In this document: in pieces, positions 14,936 through 23,855 of the stretch
How positions within the stretch are numbered: the stretch's first letter is position 1
Layout: every line of letters begins with the position of its first letter
Assembly (NCBI GenBank): GCA_025558095.1
Contig: JAIVFI010000034.1
Span: 372,001 to 436,000, forward strand
Source: Hyaloraphidium curvatum
Lineage: Eukaryota; Monoblepharomycota; Hyaloraphidiomycetes; Hyaloraphidiales; Hyaloraphidiaceae
Direction: 5' to 3'
DNA: 64,000 nt
The notes under the pieces: generated by a model
Told to the model about the DNA's origin: nothing
What the model saw: the letters and a program-made list of their open reading frames with translations, nothing else
Database searches by the model: none
Program-made: the position numbers and the translations under genes

Positions 14936-17000
14936 CCCGGACCTGCCCCTGGCTTGGCCGCTGTTACACCATGAGTTTGCTGCTAATTGCAAAGTTCATC
15001 GTCGGCGTGTGTCTTTTTCATTTTCCCAGTTTTCCTGTCCTTCATGGACTTTGAGATGAAGCTGGCAATGGAGTTGAGGGCCTTCTCCTTCTGCCGCCTC
15101 GCTTTGATCGTGGGCTCGAACTCCTTGATGCTAAGAGCCCAGAGCCAGGTCTCCATGTTCCACTCGCGGCCTAGTGCTTCCAATCTAGTCTGCAGCTTCT
15201 GGCGCCGCTCCGCATTTGCTGAACAGTGAAACAGAAAGTGTTGTTCGTCTCCAATGTGCTCAGGGTCATGCTTGCACGTTCTCTGCTGCACCTCAAGTCC
15301 TTGGTGCCTGCCTGTCTCCACCTCCAGGTCGTGGGTAGAGCACAGCAACTTTTGGACATCCCTCCGGTGCTTCTCCACCCGGATCAGGGATGGTCCGATG
15401 TGGCCAAAGGTCATGTCACACATCCTCCAAAAGTGCAGTTTGTCGTTGTCCTTGAGCCTCTGGGCATTGATCTCCCTGAACTTGCCCTTCACAAGATTCT
15501 CCACAGTCTCCTTGGGCCATGAGAAAGTGTCCTTCTCCCACATCTCCCTCCCATCTTCGCCACCATAGTATACAAGTAGTTCCCTCAGGAAGGCAGCCCA
15601 GTTCCAGGACCCCTTCAGTGCCTCGATCTTGAGCTCTTTGTAAAGTAGGTACAGCGCAGGATCCGCTGTTTTGATGCGCATGAGGAACTTGAGTGCCGAC
15701 TCGTGGTCATGAACTGCAAGGGGGTACTGGCCAGTGATCGCATACAGACAGGCCAGGGAGGTAGACTTGGGCAGATGAGTGACGGCACGAAGAGCCATGC
15801 ATGTCACTTTGTCCCTGGTGCTTTCCCCGGCAAGGTACTCCTCCTTCGGCATCTCAGCAATGAACGGGTTCCCATATTGGCCCACTGCCTTGACCTTTGT
15901 GTTGTAGAGCTTGAGCTGGAGGTCAGGACTCATCCCAGGCTGCTCCCTGGTGTCACGGAGCCAGAGCCCATAAGCAGCGTTCATCTTGGCCTCTCTGCCA
16001 TGCACATGGTCCTTGCTCCGGCCGGTTGAGGTCAGCTGATACCCCAGAAGCTTGAAGCTGTCAACCCTCTTCAGCTCCTGGTCCCTGTACATGACCTTTA
16101 CACGGTGAGGTATCCTCCTGGCCATCCACTCTGTCTTGCTGACGTTGATCTCCAGCCCATTGGCACTGGCATATGCAGACAGAAGATCCAGCTGCATCTT
16201 GGCATCCTTCACCGTCTTCGAGATCAAAGTGGTGTCGTCTGCAAAGAACAGAGCTAGCAAGCTGACCATCCTCTCCTGATCCTCTTCCTCCTCAGACACC
16301 ATGCCCAGATCCATCCCTTTTGCACCATTGGCCTCCATGAAAGCAGTGATGTCGTTGATGAACAAGATGAAGAACAGCGATGAGAGAGGGTCCCCCTGCT
16401 TCACTCCGGTCAGGAACTTGATGAAGTCTGACTTGGTCCCGTCTTCATCCCGGAGCCGTCCCCACACGCGCCCGAACGCCATCTCGAACATGTCAACAAC
16501 CTGTTTGGGTACTCCCATCTCCTCCAGCTTCTGCCATAACCTGGGGCGCTCCACCGTGTCAAAAGCCTTTGTGAAATCTACAAACATCATGATCAGCTTC
16601 TCCTTGCGTGCCTTGGCCAAGGAGAAGAGTGCCTCGGCAAGGAAGACTGCATGAAGGGTCGATCTCCGTGCACGGAATCCAAACTGCGAGCCTTCCAGCA
16701 GCTTGTTGCACTCAGCCCAGGGAGCTAGCCGAGCGTTCCAGACCAGGGAGAAGACCTTCTCTAGCGTCCTCTCTATGCTGATGCCTCGGTAGTTGCCAGC
16801 CACGTTCTTGGGCCCCTTCTTGTGCAGCATCACCAGCAGTGTCTGGCCCCAGTCATCCATCTTGACGCCATTGAGCACGTCGTTGAGGAGGTTGACAACA
16901 GCTTGCTTCAGTACTGCAGTCCCGTACTTGACGAACTCGAGCCGGATCCCATCCTCGTCCTTTGCCTTGCCGTTGGGGGCCTTCTTCAAGACCCTCTCCC
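14936..17000 (-). mobile_element. LINE copy B: 5'-truncated non-LTR retrotransposon inserted in copy A
   Basis: A ~2.06-kb insertion reading leftward, truncated at its 5' end inside RT. Its 3' end on the minus strand is an untranslated tail ending GGTCACCAATACTATTCTATT, shared with a second truncated copy at 23090-23340. The A/T-rich pentamer-like end (CTATT twice) replaces a poly(A). Copy A flanks it on both sides: VLNGV to the left and DWGQTLLVMLHKKGP to the right. Confidence 0.9.
14983..16998 (-). CDS. Non-LTR retrotransposon reverse transcriptase, 5'-truncated but open
   Basis: An open frame of roughly 670 residues with no stop. RT blocks in order: LLVMLHKKGPKNVAGNYRGI, FGFRARRSTLHAVFLAEALF, MMFVDFTKAFDTVERPRLW, GVKQGDPLSSLFFILFINDI, the catalytic FFADD box (LLALFFADDTTLISK) and LEINVSKTEWM. 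After the thumb a C-terminal Cys/His cluster (CKHDPEHIGDEQHFLFHC) resembles the zinc knuckle of many LINE ORF2 proteins. The stop follows HADDELCN. The endonuclease is missing because of 5' truncation; the leftmost residues before RVLKKAPNGK belong to the junction. The open frame suggests a young insertion. Confidence 0.9.
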   Translation of the reverse strand, partial: ERVLKKAPNGKAKDEDGIRLEFVKYGTAVLKQAVVNLLNDVLNGVKMDDWGQTLLVMLHKKGPKNVAGNYRGISIERTLEKVFSLVWNARLAPWAECNKLLEGSQFGFRARRSTLHAVFLAEALFSLAKARKEKLIMMFVDFTKAFDTVERPRLWQKLEEMGVPKQVVDMFEMAFGRVWGRLRDEDGTKSDFIKFLTGVKQGDPLSSLFFILFINDITAFMEANGAKGMDLGMVSEEEEDQERMVSLLALFFADDTTLISKTVKDAKMQLDLLSAYASANGLEINVSKTEWMARRIPHRVKVMYRDQELKRVDSFKLLGYQLTSTGRSKDHVHGREAKMNAAYGLWLRDTREQPGMSPDLQLKLYNTKVKAVGQYGNPFIAEMPKEEYLAGESTRDKVTCMALRAVTHLPKSTSLACLYAITGQYPLAVHDHESALKFLMRIKTADPALYLLYKELKIEALKGSWNWAAFLRELLVYYGGEDGREMWEKDTFSWPKETVENLVKGKFREINAQRLKDNDKLHFWRMCDMTFGHIGPSLIRVEKHRRDVQKLLCSTHDLEVETGRHQGLEVQQRTCKHDPEHIGDEQHFLFHCSANAERRQKLQTRLEALGREWNMETWLWALSIKEFEPTIKARRQKEKALNSIASFISKSMKDRKTGKMKKTHADDELCN

Positions 17001-17002
17001 GA

Positions 17003-17299
17003 CATGCAAGACTGGGGCCAGACACTGCTGGTGATGCTGCACAAGAAGGGGCCCAAGAACGTGGCTGGCAACTACCGGGGCATCAGCATAGAGAGGACAC
17101 TGGAGAAGGTCTTCTCCCTGGTCTGGAACGCTCGGCTAGCTCCCTGGGCTGACTGCAACAAGCTGCTGGAAGGCTCGCAGTTTGGATTCCGGGCACAGAG
17201 GTCCACCCTTCATGCAGTGTTCCTCGCTGAGGCGCTCTTCTCCTTGGCCAAGGCACGCAAGGAGAAGCTAATCATGGTGTTTGTAGATTTCACAAAAAT
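17003..17299 (+). mobile_element. LINE copy A, middle part (RT blocks 1-3)
   Basis: Continues copy A after insertion B: DWGQTLLVMLHKKGP through LIMVFVDFTK, nearly identical to copy B (for example RAQRST instead of RARRST). It stops abruptly at TTTCACAAA (17299) and resumes at 22833 with AAGGCTTTTGACACGG, so everything between is a later insertion. Confidence 0.92.
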
Positions 17300-17313
17300 G
17301 AGTGCATGGGGCA

Positions 17314-17347
17314 AGAAGCAAGCTTCTTGCTGCACAGTGCCTTTTGA
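17314..17347 (-). repeat. 3' hairpin and subterminal inverted repeat of the Helitron-like element
   Basis: GCAAGAAGCAAGCTTCTTGC forms an 8-bp perfect stem with a 4-nt loop. Immediately inside it, GCCTTTTGAC (plus strand, ~17338-17347) is the inverse of GTCAAAAGGC at 22823-22832, the other end of the element. This asymmetrical arrangement, terminal at one end and internal at the other, is what identifies the element class. Confidence 0.75.
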
Positions 17348-17378
17348 CAAGCCGAAGGTTGTATTCAAGCCCAACATA

Positions 17379-19436
17379 CTACAAAGCCATCAACTCCTCG
17401 TAGAACTCTCGGTGCCGTGCCTCGGTGTGCGTCCAAATCTCCTCCAATCGAGCCGTCTCGTCCACCACGTACTCCGGGAAGGGGCTACGTAGTGCTGTGA
17501 TGGTGGCAGCATCCATGGGTGCAGTCAAAACAAAGTCATCCAACGTCGTGAATCGTGAGAGCGCGGTGTACATGCGCTGGATCTGTGATCCTTTTGCTGA
17601 CGGATTGTGGATCAATCTTCAAATCCAGCACCGCCCCAGTCAGTGTTTGCCCTTGGGAAAAGTGCACAGTCATGGCATCGCATGGAGTGAGCTTGATCTG
17701 CTTCCTGGTCACTCCGATGTCCTTCTTTCGGTCCCCCGGCATCTTCAACTGCACCATTTTGGATGCTGTTTCTGCTGATAGGGGGATATGGTTCGGTGGC
17801 AACCCTGCCAATTTGAACGGTCGCAATGGGTCCACGACCTCCACAATGATGTAGTCAGGAACAGGCACGTTCCGAACGTCTTGCCCAGGGTACCGAGAGT
17901 CAAAGGACCACTGCTCGGGAGTCAGGGGGTTCTTCCAGATGATGCGTCGAAGGATCACCACTGAACCATTGCAAGCCCCCACAGAAGTGGCCACATTGGC
18001 ACGCAGGAAATACCGGTGCCCAATCACCAAAGGCAAAACACCCAAGAGGTAGTCCAGTTGAGCATCCGACACTGCAAGAAGGCGGAGCTCTTCCACGGGA
18101 GTAAAAGCCTTGTGGCCTTCGTAGGGCTTGTCCATTGCTTTGACCAGGAACACAGTCAAGCCGTGCCGTGCAGCAAATTCAAACACTCCGTCCATGGCAA
18201 AGGCCTCCTTGGCAAGGTTGGTGTAGGTGAGCACACTGAGGTCACGGTAATGTTCATCCGACACGCGAATCAGTCTTCCTTCTCGCGGATGAGAAGCAGG
18301 GTATCTTGCAAGCCCAAGTGCTCGGCCATTCACGAGGTTCATTTGGTGGTCAGTCACGTTATTATTTCTCTTGGCTCCCGGTTGTGGGACAGTGCGCATG
18401 GCTTCCAGAAGGCTCGTGAGTCTGGGATCCTGTGACCGGCGATTCTGCTGCAGAATTACGCATTCTTCGAAAAAGTTCACCCAAAGAAGACGGCCCTGAA
18501 CCAGGGCGAGTGATTTTGCTTGCTTTGCAGGGCCTGCACTGGCCAATGAGACGGCCCCCACAGGTGGTAGCTGGTAAAAGTCGCCGCAAGCCTTGATGTG
18601 GGTGCCTCCAAACATGGGCATCCACGGACGACAACGCGCGCGCTTTCATCCTGTGCAATCTGCTGGAAGAACCGAGTCTGCTGGATCATCTGGCGACGAG
18701 CTATCTCGCGCTGCTCGCCGCGGCGCTGAATCATGAAACCGATGTCGATGCCAGGGTAATCAGCGGCCCTGATCTTCTTGAAGGCATAGTCCAGTATGCT
18801 GAGGAGCAATTGACCAACCATTCCCATCTCATCCAAGACGAAGAACCAGCAATCTTGAAGCTCTTCCCTCAGCTTGTGGATGTTGCGGTCCACACACGCC
18901 ATGTAGTGCTCCTTCTGGCCGGGCTTCTTGCCCTTCCCTTTCTTCCCCGTGTTTTCAATGTTCAGCATTAGCACCTCGTGCAGAGTGCCCGACAGCCCTG
19001 GCATTTGAGCAGCAGCTTTCCCCGTGAGAGAAGCGGCTCTGAACCAGTTTTGCCTTCCCAGGAGGTCCGCCATGTGATAGATCGGTTTGTCCGTGAAGGT
19101 CTTGCCCGACCCTCCTTGGCCCAAGAGGATCAGACCACTCCCACGAGGGGGCTTTTGTCGCGTGGCAACTGCAATGTGCCTCTTGTACAGCTTCCTCCCC
19201 CAGATGGCCACTGCATACCGTTGCTCCCTGTTGAGGTCATAGTGGTCCATCACTTTCCTCAGCAGCAAACGGGACTTGCGTTCCATCTCCTCTGGGTCAC
19301 CAGCAGCACGTGGATCTCGTAGCCACTTTCCCAGGCTCTCCATGGTCTCTTCCACGAGACCACCTCTGTCCACATCGTAGTTGGCACCAAGGGAAGCACT
19401 TGGACCGCTTTGCTGCACCTGGTCATCAATGACCAA
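17379..19436 (-). pseudogene. Pif1-type SF1 DNA helicase of the Helitron-like element, frameshifted
   Basis: Three overlapping frames together cover a Pif1/RecD-like helicase. 19436-~18660 carries Walker A LILLGQGGSGKTF and Walker B WFFVLDEMGMVG. 18621-~17620 carries motif III GGTHIKACGDFYQLPPV, motif IV-like VLTYTNLAKEAF and motif V AMTVHFSQGQTLTGAVLDLK. 17615-17379 carries motif VI YTALSRFTTLDDFVL and the C-terminus. Frame changes near 18.65 and 17.6 kb break the gene unless introns are involved; no clear GT-AG pairs bridge them. In intact Helitrons this helicase unwinds the replicating strand and is fused to Rep. Confidence 0.8.
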
Positions 19437-20159
19437 GGCTCCAGGTGATGATTGGGCACACTTGCCAGCATGGACCTGTCCACAGGTAACATGCTCGGCT
19501 GAGTCAAAGGTTGCACGTGGTTGTCCGAAGGACCATTGTCCACTTCAATGCGACCTTTCACTGTCTTTGTCCTCTTCTCGGTGACCAGCTGTTTCTTCCA
19601 CGCAGCCATGGAAACCTCCGCTCCCATTTCAGAGGAAGGAAATGCAGCGTCCTCTTTAGCGGGCCTGGGCTTCACAGTTGCGGCGTGTTTGTCCGCTGGC
19701 CATCTGGAAGCGGCGTGCACCCGGTCTTTGAGTGCAGCCAAGTGTGCCTGCGGCTCATGTTCCCCCAGTTCGAGATCATCCTCCGCTCGCAGGTGGTCTA
19801 TGGCGGCCCCAAGGTTGCCTTCACCAAAAATAGCCTCCAGATCCGTGACGTAGTTGGGATTGCGCCGCTCGGGGCCCGTGGAACCTCTTGGCCCTTCATA
19901 GCCATCACCAAACCCTGCCTCTTGCAAAGCACCTGCAGATTCAATTCCTTCGGGATCCTCTCCAGGGTCCAGCCCATCCTCATCCTCATCATCGCTGTCA
20001 TCACCTGTCCGCATTGCCAATCGCCCTTTACGTGTGACATAGGTGAGAGGAGAACTCGATGCATCTGGTCCGTCCATGGCAGGCCTGCTGATGCTTTCCT
20101 CCCCACCGGAGCGTGATGCACCTGGCCTGCTTGACTGGCCACCAAGTCCCGCGACGAGT
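19437..20159 (-). pseudogene. Acidic linker region of the Helitron-like protein, no HUH domain
   Basis: Frame 20077-19259 encodes an acidic, low-complexity segment (TGDDSDDEDEDGLDPGEDPE) followed by Ala/Glu-rich sequence and then runs out of frame into the helicase. The position is where a Helitron Rep (HUH) nuclease should lie, but no H-hydrophobic-H or paired catalytic Tyr block is visible. Either the nuclease has been deleted or this is a different gene arrangement. Confidence 0.55.
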
Positions 20160-21086
20160 TCAGATTGGTTTTTGCTGCTGCGGTACCAACCGGCAGGATT
20201 CCAAGCGTGTCCAACATGTCCGTCCCAGCTTCACCGGACCGTAAAAACCAGCGAAGCCATGCAAATTGCCATCACCTCCAACACTGGCAATCCGCTTCTC
20301 TACGCCTTCCCGGATGTCTGGGTCCTCGACAACGCATACAGGAAGATACTCAGGCACCCCGTCCTCCGGAAGGTTGCATGCCTCATCAATCTCAATGTCC
20401 TCATAATCCTGTTGTTTTTCTTCAACCACCCCAGAAATGCAAGCACTTTCTGCTTCCTGATTCGCATGGTTCGTACGAATGATGGATCATCACGGGCTTT
20501 ACCACTTCCTAGAAGAACAACCACAATTTCCCCAGCAAGGTCTTCCAGTGCATGGGGCAGCTTCTTCGCCACGCCATTGTTGTCCCCTGGTACAATCACA
20601 AAACTCCCTCGGAGGGCAACATGCTCTCCTTTGTGTCCCTGAGGTTCAGTGAGGTGCACAATGGTCATTCTCGACCTAACAGCAGCGCTACAATCTTCTC
20701 GCAGTACGTGAGGTCGGCAAACTGCTTGGGCAGAGGTCCAGTCCAGTTTCCGTTTGCCAAAGCCACGGCCGGAGTTTTCTTTTTGTACCCGTGGTGGCAA
20801 TCACCACACAGGCGAACAACGCGCACCCCGCCGGGAGTTGTATGAATACCCTCTTTTTGCAGTACCATGTCATCCGCAAAAACTCGGCGCGCAACTCGGG
20901 GTTATCCGCGATGGTTGGGTGAAGCAAAAGGTCGGCAGGCGCCGTGAAGAGTCCGCTTTTTCCCACGTCCACGTAGTTGACGGTGGTGGAATGACGCTTG
21001 AAGCACAGACGCGCACACGACCCGCAGGCTTCCTGCTCCATGGCTTCCTCACTGACCGCATCCAACCAGGCTTCCATGCACTTCAT
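20160..21086 (-). pseudogene. Helitron N-terminal region (Cys-rich plus DUF6570-like), three frames
   Basis: Continuous similarity to Helitron N-termini is spread over frames 21086-~20870 (WLDAVSEEAMEQEACGSCAR), 20868-~20690 (VVRLCGDCHHGYKKKTPAVA, LPKQFADLTYCEKIVALLLG), ~20690-20405 (MTIVHLTEPQGHKGEHVALR, GSFVIVPGDNNGVAKKLP, LAFLGWLKKNN) and ~20429-20160 (YEDIEIDEACNLPEDGVPEY). Established Helitron proteins show the same order: CG...C, ALAN...P...L...E, RG..V.FP, WLK.NN..Y..I.ID. At least three frameshifts make it non-functional as it stands. Confidence 0.72.
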
Positions 21087-22832
21087 TCGTTCCGCATTGT
21101 TTTCTGGAGGACAAACAAAGCAAACCCGTGTGGAACGTTACAGGGGTCGACACGGACGCTGGCACACATCCCGAACGGTCTTGACGAACCGAGCGCGGGC
21201 AAAGCCCTTGGTAGTTGAGTAGGCGGGATCGACAAGGGGGTCCACCGAGGAGGCTGCCGAATCTGCCGAGCGTGGCCTGTGAGATCACTACCACGATGCG
21301 AAGCCGCCTGCCACGAACTGTTGCCACTTGCTGACGCGGAAGTGCCGCGGCCGGGCGCAAAAGGGACGGGCTCCGTCCGGCCGTGTCGCGCTCGAGATTT
21401 GTGCCAGATGAACCTAAGAAGAGAAATAAAACCAACGGTCGAAGCGGGACCGAACGTGCGGAGGCAAACCTGCAATCGGGATGTCAATGTCCATAGGATC
21501 CACACAGCGTGTGCCCCCGGCCCTCGCGCTTTCGTTTCCGCAACAATCGCGATCTGCGGGACGGAAAGCAAAATGAGGCCGGAAGGCACGCGCAAACAGA
21601 CAACGCACCCAGGATCGGGTCAACGGTCACCGGACTTGCCGCTCCCGCTACCCGAACACGCTTCCTGGGGGATCCTGCAAGGCACAGCAATCACGATCTG
21701 CCCTTGCACACCAAGCGCCTCTCAAACCCACCCAACGTAGTGCCCGCAATCGGCGCGTCCGTGGGTTGCGTGGCCCGGCGTTTGGTGGGTGACGCTGGAA
21801 GGGAGGGTCAAAAGGTGCAACGCGTTGCGCCCAAATCGGCGTCCGCCCACAGTGCCGGGAGCAGGCCTCGGATCCAAGATTGGTCTTTTCCACCTCGAAG
21901 GTTTCGGAACGCGCTGCACGCGATTCGCAATCAGAACACCCGGCGGGGCTGCGCACGACCGTGTCCAACCTTCCCCACATTCAGAACTAACACATCCGTC
22001 GTCATGCCACGACTCTGCAACGGCAAAAGAAACGTCCTCTTCGCGCGCGTAGATAATGACCGTGTGAGCGGCGGCAACGGGTGCTGTAACGCCGCGCTCA
22101 ACGCACCTGACCGTGCACGATGCCGAGACTTGTTCTTCGCAACGGCATTCCCTGCCCGAAGTTCGGCGCGTTCCTCTTCCGACATAGACGCTACTTTGAC
22201 GCTTTGGCACACGCGGTTGTAGATCGTCCTTCGTTGAGCTGCGGAAAGGGATGGAGTGCGTCGTACCGCGTCCGCCACTGCGGCCTTGGCCGCGGCCGCG
22301 GGGCTCTGTTTCGGAATCGCGGTTTCTGGCGGCGTGCCAACGGTCGGGAGAACAGGCGACAACGAGCCAGGGAGCTGACCCGACGGCGCGCTCATCGCGC
22401 CGTTGTCCGCGAGCCACTACGGCCGGGAGGGGTCAATGCGGTCGGTGTAAGCTTCGTACCGCCTTACCCCGTAAACCACTGCACCAGAACCGCCAAAAGA
22501 AGTCGCCCTCGTGAATGCTAGGTGCAGAACGGCGACCGCGGCGCAGAAGGCCACCAAGCGACCGCAGGCGGAGACCCTGGTCCGCATTGAACTGCCGCAC
22601 CCGCCGGCACACAACGGGGCGCAGCGAGCGACACGGAAAGCGCCCCCGTGCAGACGCCGATGCTGCCGCAGAGAGGCACACGCCGGTCCGCACGTTTGGT
22701 TCGGTGTTGGCCCCGCCACGGTGATAATCCCTTGGTGAGTGACATTCGTCTTGCCCCCCCTCCACTTGCCACACACTTTTTCCCCAACCTTTTGACTCGA
22801 TTTTGTACCAAAATCTATAGTCAAAAGGCAAG
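21087..22832 (-). other. 5' portion of the Helitron-like element, no recognisable domain
   Basis: Several overlapping open frames exist on the minus strand. The most protein-like is 22395-21931 (SAAQRRTIYNRVCQSVKVAS, MSEEERAELRAGNAVAKNKS), a basic helical segment of the sort found at Helitron N-termini. No start codon context or continuity to the downstream region can be defended. The terminal ~100 bp hold a run of C and a T-rich stretch. Confidence 0.4.
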
Positions 22833-23089
22833 GCTTTTGACACGGTGGAGCGCCCGAGGTTGTGGAGGAAGCTGGAGGAGATGGGTGTACCCAGACAGGT
22901 TGTTGACATGTTTGAGATGGCATTTGGGCGGGTGTGGGGAAGGCTCCGGGATGAGGCCGGCACCAAGTCGGACTTCATCAAGTTCCCTACTGGAGTGAAA
23001 CAAGGGGACCCCTCTCATCCCTGTTCTTCATCCATCTTGTTCATCAACGACATCACGCTTTCATGGAGGGCAATGGTGCAAAGGGGATG
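22833..23089 (+). mobile_element. LINE copy A, third part (RT palm blocks)
   Basis: Resumes exactly where 17299 stopped: KAFDTVERPRLWRKLEEMGV, VVDMFEMAFGRVWGRLRDEA and KFPTGVKQGDP, then a small indel (SHPCSSSILFINDIT). It breaks at GCAAAGGGGATG (23089), before the FADD box, where a reversed LINE 3' end is joined. Confidence 0.9.
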
Positions 23090-23340
23090 AATAGAATGGT
23101 ATTGGTGACCCGGACCTGCCCTGGCTTGGCCGCTGTTACACCATCAGTTTGCTGCTAATTTGAAGCTTGTTGTCGTGCATCTTTTTCATTTTCCCCGTTT
23201 TCTGTCCTTCATGGACTTTGAGATGAAGCTGGCAATGATGGCCTTCTCCTTTTGCCACCTCACTTTGATCGTTCCACTTGCGGCCCAGTGCTTTCAGTCT
23301 GGTCTGCAGCTTCTGGCGCCGCTCTGCATTTGCTGAACAG
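23090..23340 (-). mobile_element. LINE copy C: 250-bp 5'-truncated 3' end, reversed
   Basis: On the minus strand it starts in HCSANAERRQKLQTRLKALG, continues through a decayed C-terminus (GHHCQLHLKVHEGQKTGKMK) and the same 3' untranslated sequence as copy B, ending GGTCACCAATACCATTCTATT. Copy A does not resume after 23340, so its remaining 3' part is lost. Confidence 0.88.
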
Positions 23341-23855
23341 TGCCTTGCTGCGCCCAGTGCACCTCCCTGGGCATCTGTCAGTGCTGGGAGCGAGATGCAG
23401 CAAGGTCCGCGGGAATGCGGCGCGGATGATGAGCCGGGATCGCAGATGGGTCTTGCTGGTGATGGGCAGCCGTGGCCAACCCACGCCCCTGGACGGACAC
23501 TCTCCCTGGTGCAGGCCGCTCCAGAAGCACGTGGCGCGTTTCCAGATGCTGCCCACACCGTCGTGCAAGGCAGCTACGTTTGGTTCTGGGGTGGCACAGG
23601 GGTTGGGGGCGGCTCCTCTGGTCCGGCACCATTGCGAACTCGGAAGCCTGATGCCAGCGATCCACAGGCGCATCCTCGTCTAGAGCCCCGCGGGGACGCA
23701 AGCCGAGTGTGGCGCAGCAAACCCATGGCGGATCATCCGCCAAAGCATCGCAGCCACCCCCAGGAGGATCCGCATCCAAGAGAGGAAAGGCCAGCGACGG
23801 CGAGCCCAAGGTAAAGGGTAGATGAAGCGTAGCTCCTGTACCGGTCGTTAATCCG

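Larger units (their letters stand above)
17300..22832 (-). mobile_element. Helitron-like (probably Helitron2/Helentron) element, degenerate
   Basis: About 5.53 kb lies exactly between two halves of LINE copy A. The unbroken target occurs in copy B (minus strand of ~16560-16585, CACAAAGGCTTTTGACACGG in LINE sense). Coding sequence is on the minus strand: Cys-rich/DUF6570-like N-terminal part and a Pif1-type helicase. The minus-strand 5' terminus begins GCCTTTTGACTATAG. An inverted copy (GTCAAAAGGC) lies just inside the 3' end at 17336-17347. Then comes an 8-bp hairpin, GCAAGAAG-CTTG-CTTCTTGC (17314-17333), about a dozen bases before the junction. A terminal repeat, a subterminal inverted partner and a 3' hairpin at a TT-rich target are features known of Helitron2/Helentron. 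No HUH Rep domain was found. Confidence 0.72.

Noticed and set aside
14936-17000. LINE inversion by twin priming
   Set aside because: In twin priming the inverted 5' piece lies upstream of the sense 3' piece of the same copy. Here plus-strand LINE sequence lies on both sides of copy B and resumes after it, so insertion of a second element explains it.
21722-22417. 231-residue minus-strand frame in the 5' part of the Helitron-like element
   Set aside because: Cys/Arg/Ser-rich without domain; another frame over the same bases looks more protein-like.
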